From: Chrysaora quinquecirrha
Lineage: Eukaryota > Cnidaria > Scyphozoa > Semaeostomeae > Pelagiidae
DNA: 64,000 nt
Assembly: GCA_014526335.1 (NCBI GenBank)
Contig: JACTAT010000112.1
Span: 1-64,000, forward strand
Direction of reading: 5' to 3'
Part shown: positions 12,011 to 21,629 of the stretch, piece by piece
Numbering within the stretch: the first letter of the stretch is position 1
How the letters are laid out: every line of letters starts with the position of its first letter
The notes under the pieces: generated by a model
Databases searched by the model: none
What the model saw: only the letters and a program-made list of their open reading frames with translations
What the model was told of the DNA's origin: nothing
Translations under genes and position numbers: made by a program

Positions 12011-14227
12011 TATCATCATCATCGTCGTCGTCATTATCATCATCACCATCATCATCATAATTATTATCAGCATCATCAACATAATCATTGTTGTTATCAT
12101 TATCATAATTTTCCTCTTGTCATTGTCGGTCTGGACGTCAACATCACCACCCTCACAATGAACACCATCACCACTATCATCATGGTTGTTATCATCATCA
12201 CCATCGTTGTTATCATCATCATCATGATAATCATCATCATTTTCATAATCATGTTCATCATTTTCAAAATTATAACCATCATTGTCATTATCATCAACTT
12301 CATCATTATCAACATCATCCTTGTCAACATAATCATAGTCATCATCATTTTCAAAATCGTTACCATCACAATCATCCTTCATTGTCATGATCATCATGAT
12401 CATGATCATAATCATCATTATCAAAATGATTATCATTACCATGATCATCAATGATACTTATCACCCTATTATTTATTATATCATAAGATGATCACCTCTG
12501 TACAGTACAGTACTGAAAATGAACACATGACGGGATCAAAAATCAAACTGAAAAAAGGGGAATCAAAAGATACAGTAAAGGAAATGAGGAAGCGAAGTGA
12601 AATTCTTAGCCCAGAAGTTATGGAATTTTAGATATTTATTTGGAATTAATCATAAATATAGATTCATGCAAATGTTTTTGAAGTCTTTTAGGTTATATCT
12701 AGATATCGTTAATTCTAAATGAAGGATCGAAACTTTTGTATAAATTAAACAACTCACGAGGCTAGGGTGCTAAAACTGTGGTTAGGGCGATGTGTTGCTT
12801 ATTTTTATTTATATTTCTTTTGAATGCGTTTGAATAACTCTAGAAACAAAACAATATCTTACCTTGGTCATCAAAAACTGCGCTCATCTTTACATTTAAA
12901 ACGTATTAAACATCCAACTATTATTCCAACTATTATCCTCCAACTTTTCTGTGTATTGGAAGGCCTACAATCCCCAGTAGTGATCAACTTTCGAAATGTA
13001 CAGTACTTCCTCTGCACGAAACTCGCTGGCTAATATAAGGAATCACCAATTACGATAACGATATGATGACAGGCTTTCGTTATATGACATGTTTATTGTC
13101 CGACTCAAGTAAAAGAACTTTTTTGGTCGTTTTGAATGGTTTTCAGAAGTTTCTAGTGGATTTAGAGTAACTTCAGATGACGAATTCGAGATTTCAGATT
13201 TGCATGTCTTGATCAATCTTTATCGATTTTCACGCAGGAACCGCAGAGGGGCAAATTTATAGACAAAGGGTCATGTCTTTATTATCATAAAATATTTGAC
13301 AGATTTTATTGTCTAACAACGGTTTAATCTCCAAACAATGGAGCTGTATTTGATTTCGGCATAGTTAAACATCGACGTCGAAAATATCAACAATTGCACG
13401 CTCGTGTTGTGAACTATAAGGTTGCGACAAAAACAGGATTTTAAAAGTACCGTTAACTTTTGAATTCAGCTGAATTCTTCAACCACAAAAATTACATTCT
13501 AATCCATTCTACTTAAAAAATCAAGGTTTTATTTATTAAGATGTTAAAAACGCTGAATCTGGCAGCCGTTTTGGGCAAGTTTTAATAAATGTTTTAATTA
13601 GTCCTAAACAACGTAACAGCGAACAAGAGCGAACTTTAAATTCAGTAAAAATCAGATCAAACTGCAAACAGCCTCCATCCCTCCTCTACTTAATAATTTC
13701 CTCTAAAAAGTAGACAATTGGATACTATGAGAAAATTTGTGCTCGAACTTCAAACCTAGTAACGGTTGCGCCATCAAAACCAATCACTATCGCCAACTCT
13801 CGCGAGATTTCGAAATCACGTCATCAATTCGAGAATCACCACCAGAGAAAAATTTTCTGTACCGTACTTTATTTCCGCTACAGTAATGAAAATTCTTGGA
13901 ATCTTTGTTTTCGATTTCTCAACATTCCAATTTGTGCGATTTCGAGACTGTTTGTTGCGTCCAAACTTTAGAGTATTTTATAATTTATTATTCAACAAGT
14001 AGATGGAGTTAAGAGGCATATTTGACAATTTTTTCTTTCCTTTCCAAAATTATTAAGTTATGTTCTTTCAAGGTAACAGGAAAAAACCAGTATATACTGC
14101 AGTGACCAACAGATCTAGTTTGTACACTTTTTTAATTAGATAAAACGATGAAAAAAGTCAGTAAAAACAAAGAAAGAAACTGAAATGTAATGAACGACAT
14201 CTTACCTTCTTGTATGAGATTCGACAT
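8107..14227 (-). CDS. Synaptotagmin-like protein B (TM anchor, C2A, C2B)
   Basis: Four exons on the minus strand: 14227-14206, 10771-10041, 9501-9381, 8423-8107. All junctions are GT-AG and the frame is open for about 396 residues. The 22-nt start exon joins exon 2 as MSNLIQEGVIGDVLLALL, so the start is well supported. One TM segment at about residues 12-33 is followed by a cysteine-containing NLCNCYQR. C2A (about 107-225) has LILxxGRQLTL-type loop 1 with both usual aspartates gone, and loop 3 WDSDPNMFKTLIG with two left. C2B (252-396) begins NGEILFSLSYTPEQ and ends HWREMTNSSRTAVAQWHRL, keeping the synaptotagmin WHxL motif. Loop 3 of C2B is LYSESLSDEREIVG, without the binding aspartates, and the polybasic patch is weak (NGIEAETKRTS). 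Membrane trafficking is the family role; calcium-independent action is inferred. The splice position inside C2B matches gene A exactly, showing common descent. Confidence 0.85.
9055..9260. repeat. Short tandem repeat 'ccaccacat(c/a)aagca' in gene B intron 3
   Basis: Three to four imperfect units, bounded by inverted copies of gcgtactgtggt/ccaccacagtacgc and followed by 'gtagtgattatccac' units. Probably a small foldback repeat. Confidence 0.6.
11160..11370. repeat. Dispersed repeat R1, copy 2
   Basis: Contains 'aaacatgtcacgcgcgacac', 'gtctctcagggtgggtaaact' (19-20 nt shared phrases) and 'gtctcccagaaacattggc', all recurring in the 17105-17400 copy. In gene B intron 1. Confidence 0.6.
11925..12470. 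repeat. (ATC)n triplet microsatellite in gene B intron 1
   Basis: About 545 bp of imperfect ATC triplets; in the sense of gene B this reads GAT. Reading frames in it (His-, Met- or Asp-rich) are artefacts. Confidence 0.95.
12480..14205. other. 5' part of gene B intron 1
   Basis: AT-rich, with no exon, repeat or inverted-repeat element that I can support on either strand. Confidence 0.5.
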
Positions 14228-15814
14228 TTTGTTTATTTAGCAATGTATTATTAGTTTGTTGTCTGTCTTGTTTACCAGACGACTCAATTTTCTGCTGCTC
14301 TCTTTATTGCCATTTCACATCAGCAAACCAATAACTCTTTACAGTATTTCATATTTCATGCACCCTTCATGCTTCCTTCCACAATATTTCATAGAGCACA
14401 GAACTTCTGAACGTTCAAATCTCATAATATATCTGATTCACTTCGAAAACATAAGATCAACTTATTTGTTTTGTCGCTGCCTAATTAAGCAAATCTTCAC
14501 AACATGGAGCAGTAAATTTTATTGTTTTCAAAGGTGATTTGGTATTTCAGGAACATTGCATCAATATCCTGATTGGATTATCATTGCCCACGTGATCTTT
14601 GTTACCATCGCCTGCCAACGCAGCAAAAACTTTAAAACACTTATTTCTTATTACATCGAATTTTGTGTAATATTTACTTTTTAATGAAGTTTTTGTTTTT
14701 CTCATAGTTGTTCATCCATTTTTTCCTAATCATTTATTCATTTCTTCATTTATTCATTTCTTCATTTATTCATTTATTTATTTATTCATTTATTCATTTA
14801 TCTTTATACTTATTAATTTGTAAATATGTTTATCTTTTTATCTATATATGTATATTTTCAATATAGTTCTAGTTGGTTTGTTTTTCGTTCTCTTCTGTCT
14901 CTTCTTCACAAATTATTCTTCCCTTCGTTTCGCTGTTGTTACTCTCCTCTTCTAATACAATCTGTACATACAATACGACATTGTCAGACGATAGAAATTG
15001 ATAGAAATTGTCAGACGAAAAAAGGCTTTCTGCTTATGGCCAAACAAGATTAAGAGATAATTTTGAATTTTTGTTCCGCTCAAAGGCTAAAAGATAAATA
15101 CAATTTGAATGACTAAACAATTGATCTGTAATTCTTAAGTTCTTCTTTCCTCCGAAAAGAGCAAATCGATATTCATTAAAGATTCACGTGGGTTACTATC
15201 AATGATTACATTTCCAACCTTGCAAAATTTTTACAAATCAAAACCACCCACATTTTACATGCATATGAAAACTTCCTTCTCACTCATAGGATTCTATGTA
15301 TCAATGTATGTATGTTTAAACTATTATTATAACAATCATATCTAATGCCAATTTCATTATTTTTAGTTAATAAATGTTAACAATGTCTTGCTCTTCTTAT
15401 AATATTCGAGTACATTTCACAACAGATGAATATATTAATAGCTTATATACTGTATAGATAAAATTTTATTACAATTATGATATATTAATAGTGAATCATA
15501 GTAGCTATAGAAACTCATTCTAGGTAGTTATATAGTTACCAGCAGCTAACAGGCAAATTCGACTAAGACTTAATTATACCCATTCCAGATTGTTTGATCG
15601 TCCTTGTTCTGTTATTGCTAGAACCCTATGCTAGAACATAAACTAAATCTCAGCCTCGTGCAGCAGCACGAAGGAAGAGTTTAAAGCTACACGCAGTCTA
15701 GTAGCGATTTTTGGGACATCAAATTACGCTTAAATTCAAAAAAGGTTTCATCCCAAACTCTCCCAATTTTGTCATTTTCTCTCTCGATTGATTTTAAAAT
15801 GATTTTATTTCATT
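14228..15814. other. Upstream region of gene B
   Basis: Should include the promoter and 5' UTR of gene B (start codon at 14227, minus strand). Contains a TTCAT/TTTAT simple repeat at about 14705-14805. No supported coding sequence. Confidence 0.5.
14705..14805. repeat. (TTCATTTAT)n simple repeat
   Basis: Runs of 'ttcatttattcatttcttca' and ttta variants over about 100 bp. Confidence 0.9.
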
Positions 15815-16415
15815 AAATAGACTATTATTTTAGTAATATAGACTAGTGTTTTAGTAATATAGATTTACCTTGACACCATGATGTGGTGAATATATATAGT
15901 TTAGCCTTGGAAAGACAAGATACCACTCAGCTGCCTTTTAACTTGCTGCCTTTTAACTTGCAGCCTTCTGAACTTTCGCTAGAGTCCGGGGAGGTTAGCT
16001 CCCCATGGCATCCCACAACCTCCCCGGACTCTAGCAAAAGTTCAGAAGGCTGCAAGTTAAAAGGCAGCAAGTTAAAAAGCAGCTGAGTGGTATCTTGTCT
16101 TCCCAAGGCTAAAATGGTACTAATATTCACCCGTGTCGCGGGTGTCAAGGTAAAAACTCACCCGCATCGCGGGTGTCAAGGTAAAAATCATAGACTAGTA
16201 TGTGAGTAGTATAGACTAGTATTTAAGTATTATAGACTAGTATTTTAGTATTAAAGACTAGTATTTTAGTAATATTGACTAGTATTTTAGTAATATAGAC
16301 TAGTATTTAAGTATTATAGACTAGTATTTTAGTAATATAGACTAGTATTTTAGTATTAAAGACTAGTATTTCAGTAATATTGACTAGCATTTTAGTAATA
16401 TAGACTAGTATTTTA
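15815..16415. repeat. Minisatellite 'agactagtattttagtaata', interrupted
   Basis: About 20-bp units (tagactagtattttagtaa and variants) occur at about 15815-15863 and again, about eleven times, at 16188-16415. The array is split by a palindromic element at 15864-16155. Unit variants with 'ttaaa' and 'tattga' alternate, suggesting higher-order copying. Confidence 0.85.
15864..16155. mobile_element. Palindromic foldback element inside the minisatellite
   Basis: Outer ends ttaccttgacacc and ggtgtcaaggtaaa are inverted. Inner arms of about 95 bp (15901-15994 against about 16018-16112) mirror each other with few mismatches around a short centre 'agctccccatggcatccc'. Each arm itself contains the direct repeat 'ctgccttttaacttg'. 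The tail 'cacccgcatcgcgggtgtca' then repeats once more at 16158-16180. Mirrored frames on the two strands are consequences of the palindrome. Confidence 0.8.
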
Positions 16416-16738
16416 TCATGGATAAACAAGGGTTATCAACAGATAAAGTGGGTTATTTGAGGGTTATTTGGTGATAGACTGGGATTATCTAATTGTGATG
16501 ATTTTTGGGCGCCGTAGATGTTACTTACGGATTTAACCCCAAAATTGACCTTGCTGGGCTCGGTTATGTTCGGCCAAAATGTGTTTGCTTATAAATTTGC
16601 AGGCAAACGGTAAGTGTCTTTAACTAGGATGTACTTTTAAACGGGGTAATAGGGTGAACCTAGGGCTGTTAGCTCATGATACTGATCAGGTTACCTGAAA
16701 TGGAAATAATGAATCTTAGTCGAATCTATATGGGATAT

Positions 16739-17055
16739 TTAGCATAGCTTATGCCAATGTGCGATTGAATGTCTTGGTGAAAGTAACATGTCATTCCAAT
16801 GGGCCAGCCCATCACCACTTGAATACATATAGGGACCAATGATTATTCTACCAACAACACGTTTTCCTGAACCAGAACGAGAATGAGCACAGACAGTGAG
16901 GACGAAGCTGATCTTGTCCATATATTCACTGGGTGTTTCAAATACGAATGATTCATTGAAGACTGGATTCATGATATCTCGCTTGCGATAATTTGTTGTC
17001 TTTTTTGATTTGATTGGTTTTCCACCAGAAATCATCGATATCTTTATGTAAACAC
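16739..17055 (-). CDS. Synaptotagmin-like protein C, last exon (C2B half), partial
   Basis: Opens after an ...cttttag acceptor with GVYIKISMISGGKPIKSKKTT and ends HWNDMLLSPRHSIAHWHKLC-stop, the same exon as 8423-8107 (gene B, also 317 nt) and 5741-6060 (gene A). It keeps WHxL (WHKL) and a lysine-rich strand. Loop 3 (CAHSRSGSGKRVVG) has no aspartate, so again no Ca2+ site. No matching upstream exons are found between 17056 and the gap at 18781, although the equivalent introns are only 1.0-1.3 kb in genes A and B. The rest is in the gap, lost, or misplaced. Confidence 0.75.
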
Positions 17056-17104
17056 CTAAAAGATTTTAATTTTAAACTATAATAATTATCATCGAAACAT
17101 CAAG

Positions 17105-17400
17105 GTCGATACTCACAGCATATCCCTAGCAAAACTAGGAGACATGTCCCGCGCGACATTTGATGTCCCCTCCCCTCGGTGTCTCCCAGTTTAGCCATGT
17201 CGGAAACATTGAAGCGCGGGATAAAATTTGTAGCAAGAGACACGCAAGTGTTTCTGGGAGAGAACATAAATTTCTTGTCTCCGCGACATACAAAAGACTC
17301 GGGAGACATGTCGCTCGCTTGTCACTCGCATGCTTAGCCGCCCTGGGAGACGCACCGAAAACAATGTCGCGCGCGACATGTCTCCTTACTTAGCCATAAC
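17105..17400. repeat. Dispersed repeat R1, copy 3 (inverted-repeat ends)
   Basis: Left 'ctaggagacatgtcccgcg' and right 'cgcgacatgtctcc' are inverted, and both ends carry 'tagcaaaac/tagccataa' phrases. A foldback or MITE family with relatives at 3960 and 11160. Frames on both strands here are artefacts. Confidence 0.65.
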
Positions 17401-17908
17401 TTTAGGCTATAGTCAAGTGATCAAACATTGTTGGTCAAATATTTGAAATGACTTGTCAAACAAATTTCTATCCGTTTGGCATAGTTGTAAAACATTGCTT
17501 GTCAAACATAATTTTCTTGTGACACACAGAATGTTTTTGAAGCTTTTCAAATGGATTCACTAAATAAATTCTACTTCTCAAAAAAATGTTTTGTGGCATG
17601 ACCAAACGGCCAAACATAAATGCCTCTGAAAACATTTGTCCAAGTGTTTGTTCTTATTGTAAAGGTTTTTCAAGAGGGAATCAATAGACAGAAATAGTCT
17701 AGTTAAGGCTTAAAATTTTTCAGGTTTGGAAATTTCTAGTTTCGTTACGTACATTGCAGTATGAAACATCATGGTTAGGTCTTATATTGCCGCTTTCATA
17801 TATTTTTCGGCCTTTTTCGGTGTGATGTTTTAATGAAATTGTGATTGGTTCTATAGTTTCAGCAGCCAATCAAATCACTCGTTGACAAGACCGATTCCAG
17901 GGTCGAAT

Positions 17909-18177
17909 ATGGACAGCAATGCTTTACGTAGGGTCCTTTTCGCCCTGGAAACTAGGTTGGTACAGGCAGACTAGGACAATAAGTTTTCCAAACTCAAGCT
18001 CGCAATTTCGAGACAAAACTTAAGTAAGTTATGCTATCTAAAGCAAAAAGACAGATTCTTAATTTAACAAAATGTTTTTAGCCACTGACAAATCGCCTAG
18101 TTCCTTATCACAGATAAAGATTAATGCGTTAGATCAGTATCCAACAGCGGTTTTAGATAATCATCTTAGTCTGAAAG
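17909..18177 (+). pseudogene. Candidate two-exon coding remnant with an in-frame TAG
   Basis: Segment 17909-18023 reads MDSNALRRVLFALETRLVQAD, then TAG (17972-17974), then DNKFSKLKLAISRQNL in the same frame, ending at gtaagt. The next segment, 18082-18177 after tttttag, keeps the frame (TDKSPSSLSQIKINALDQ...) and ends AAAG|gtgtga. The amphipathic leucine spacing is faintly like a death-effector helix bundle, but I cannot assign a family. Confidence 0.25.
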
Positions 18178-18780
18178 GTGTGACTTGAAAAAATAAAACG
18201 ATTCTGTTTCATTGTTCTGCCACATATCTGCGAATTAACGAAAACTTGTCTCTTATTTTCATATACGGAACACTTAATGAATAACAACGGCCTCGATATC
18301 AGTATTCTGTACTGTGTGTAATCGGTATTGCGATGTGATCATGCTTTCGCTCAAAAATGGATTTTCCCGCCAAAAATAAATTTCCCGCCAAAATTAATTT
18401 CTCCCGCCTAGGCGATTGCTTATGGATGTTAATAGAGGCCTCCGCAAAAGATTGCAGTTGCTCTGTCCTTTTTTTATTAAGAATTTTTTATGGAATTCTG
18501 AAAATGAAAGCATCTCCTCTAGTCTGATAGACCAAATCAGCTTCGATCTTAAGTAAATTTCCATATACTGAATAAAACGCTGTCTTGGTCAAAACATCAC
18601 CAAAACATCAGTCTAAAAAGTGCAAATCAAAATAGAAAGTGGAGCTTCATGCTAAATTAATTTATTTACTGTACTTTCTGTGGACATCGCAGAACCATAT
18701 TTTGCCTTGGTATAAGTGTTCTGAAAAAGTACCTTTGCTGTCAGAAATTGAACGCAGAGAATTCATCCCTCCAAAATCAA

Positions 18781-19280
18781 NNNNNNNNNNNNNNNNNNNN
18801 NNNNNNNNNNNNNNNNNNNNNNNNNNNNNNNNNNNNNNNNNNNNNNNNNNNNNNNNNNNNNNNNNNNNNNNNNNNNNNNNNNNNNNNNNNNNNNNNNNNN
18901 NNNNNNNNNNNNNNNNNNNNNNNNNNNNNNNNNNNNNNNNNNNNNNNNNNNNNNNNNNNNNNNNNNNNNNNNNNNNNNNNNNNNNNNNNNNNNNNNNNNN
19001 NNNNNNNNNNNNNNNNNNNNNNNNNNNNNNNNNNNNNNNNNNNNNNNNNNNNNNNNNNNNNNNNNNNNNNNNNNNNNNNNNNNNNNNNNNNNNNNNNNNN
19101 NNNNNNNNNNNNNNNNNNNNNNNNNNNNNNNNNNNNNNNNNNNNNNNNNNNNNNNNNNNNNNNNNNNNNNNNNNNNNNNNNNNNNNNNNNNNNNNNNNNN
19201 NNNNNNNNNNNNNNNNNNNNNNNNNNNNNNNNNNNNNNNNNNNNNNNNNNNNNNNNNNNNNNNNNNNNNNNNNNNNNNNN
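18781..19280. other. Assembly gap (500 N)
   Basis: Exactly 500 N, the usual placeholder for unknown size. It separates the partial synaptotagmin gene C from the partial adhesion receptor. Reading frames of X across it are meaningless. Confidence 1.
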
Positions 19281-19395
19281 GCTGGGAAGAGGTAGGGTGG
19301 TAAATAGAGGTAATACGGTACACTTTACGAAATCTATTGCCATATATTTTGAAATATTTTCAAATGAAATATAAAATAAGATTCATTTTTTGAAG

Positions 19396-21629
19396 GTGAA
19401 TTGCATATTTTTCTGTGCAATTGTTGTTGTTCTTCTGAAGAGCATTTCGAGGTCTGCTAGATATGCTACAAAAGCATCGAAATCAAGGTATTTAGCGCTT
19501 GACTAGAAGTCATCTCAGTTGTGAATTATATAATCATCATTATTTGATAATATGATACTGACCAAAACATTTCATAACACAGCCATACTAAAAAGAACTG
19601 AAATTTTCTCCACGAAGCATTGAAATTAAGAATTTTTGTATGCATGCAGTTTGCTTTACAAGAAGCCGCTTGTGAGAGACCAATACCTCAAACCGATACA
19701 AAAATAAGAATCCTTATTTCTAATTGTCCTAAAATTTAAGAAACTTTTTTAGGTTTTACAGTGGCGCATTATTTATGATCTGTTTGTCTTTCTGATTAAA
19801 GCATTTCTTTTGATCACTTTTGTTCGTTGTTGTGTAAGAAGAGTTTTCTCTATGGCTTCGTTGCGTTTTCAACACTGACCTTTTATTGTCTCCAAAGTAC
19901 AGGTCTGGAGAACTTTTGCATCAATAAACGTTTAAGAAACTTTTTATACTAACATCATTAAAAATTTAAAATACTAAACACTCAAGCAGAAATTTTATCT
20001 TAAAAGGGCAACTGGAAAAGCATTTCTAGTTTTGTTACCTCTCTTGGGGCTGACATTCCTTCTCGGATATGCTGTGAACAATACAGTTGTCATGTACATC
20101 TACGTTATTGTAAACTCCTTGATGGTAAGTTTGATTCTTATCATTTCTAGGGAAGAAAATCTCGCGCTTTTTGCGTTTTGAAGAGAATTGCAGAAAGTTT
20201 GTTTCCTTTAAAAATTCTTTAATAAAACAGTCGTTAACCCTATCTCACTTGGAGGGCACATTGTCCACCCTCCTAAACTTTTGATTCTTGCATCTAAAAT
20301 GCAACCAGAAGACACCTGATATGCCTCAAGTTTGAGTTTATAATACCTTTTAGGATCCAAAAAAGAAAATTTCATTGCTCTACTTATAATTCTGAAGCCA
20401 TGAAAACCAATTTGTCACTAAGTTATTGACGTCAGCCTTGATCTTTTATTTTGACGTCATCACATGAAAACTCTTTAACATGGCGTCATATCACCTATAT
20501 AAAGCTATTTGCACACTTATACGTCATACTTGATGTAGTAGAAATCATTTATACCTAGTTTTGGTTGTTCTATCTCACATTATAGCGGAGATAAATAGGG
20601 GAAGAACAATGCCCCTCCCCCTGTTGAGAATTTACTGAAACGCCAAGGTAAGATAAGGGTTAAATGATGGTTCAGATTTTTACATAAATGGACATAATTA
20701 TTGTTTCGTTCTTTTACAGGGAAGCCTGTTGGCGATATTTCATTTCTGCTTGGACAAAACCGTGAGTCGTGATATTTTTTGTTTTACTTATTTTCCTACA
20801 TACGCTGAATATAATTCTAATTTCAATTTTCTCTAATCATGCTAATACAGGCGCGTTAATTTCGTTTCATTATTAGGTGCAAACCGCATTTAAAGACTAC
20901 AAGAGAAAAAAAGCTTCACAGAGAAATATAGTTGGAGATGTAAAGGCGACAAGGTTGTCCAAGGTAGGTAATGAATGCAAAAACTTCAAAATTGATGGAC
21001 AGTTCCTTTTATGTAATTATAATTTCTCCCGATATCGAAAATGGTAAAGTTGGGTGCGAGTTGATGTCGTTTTCGATCGTGTAAAGCAATTTGCGACTGA
21101 AAACGTATTCTCCTACTTTATCAACATTTAAACAGTAATAAGTATTCATGTATTTAATCAAGATACAGAACTAGTTTTTAAGAAGCTTTGCTATTGTACT
21201 CGTAGTACGGTTTTCATTTGGCTCAGTTGTTATAATAAACGTTCTTGGCAGAGTTTCGTTCAATTTCGTAATTTTTCTTAGCAACCAAAACCCACTAAAG
21301 AAGAGCAATGTTCCTTTTCCAGTCAGGAGAATTAAAAAAATATGAACATAATCGTAAACAATAGGTAAAAATGTAAAAAAAAGATCCATGTTGAATGATG
21401 CAAAATTTTCATAAAAATAATGACAACCTGCTTACATTCCATTTTCATTAAACCGTCATCATGTCATATCGGCAAATCTATGTTGTGTAGACCAGGTGGT
21501 TTTTACTGGTATCGTGCAGACAGGGTATCAAATATTGTAGTTGACATGGCAGGATGTCATCAGATTTTTTATTATATTTTTTGTATCTTGTTTCAGATAA
21601 CTGGCAGCAGCGCAGGCCTGTCTTCATGA
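19396..21629 (+). CDS. Adhesion-GPCR-like receptor, C-terminal exons (TM5 to tail), partial
   Basis: Five exons with GT-AG borders and matching phases: 19396-19487, 20007-20124, 20720-20761, 20877-20963, 21597-21629. TM5/loop 3 reads VNCIFFCAIVVVLLKSI. TM6-7 reads AFLVLLPLLGLTFLLGYA and VVMYIYVIVNSLM, followed by GSLLAIFHFCLDKT, the class B2 pattern (LLPLLGLTW...F.Y.F...NSLQG..IF..HC). The cytosolic tail is basic (FKDYKRKKASQRN) and ends ITGSSAGLSS-stop. Signalling from the plasma membrane through G proteins is the family role. The 5' part (ectodomain, TM1-4) is absent because of the gap. The first two exons match 62375-62466 and 63357-63474 of the large gene downstream, so the two are tandem paralogues. 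Confidence 0.85.

Noticed and set aside
15883..16148. Near-identical proteins read from opposite strands
   Set aside because: They result from the palindrome at 15864-16155; no coding signal.
18639..19374. Long frames made mostly of X
   Set aside because: They cross the 500-N assembly gap.
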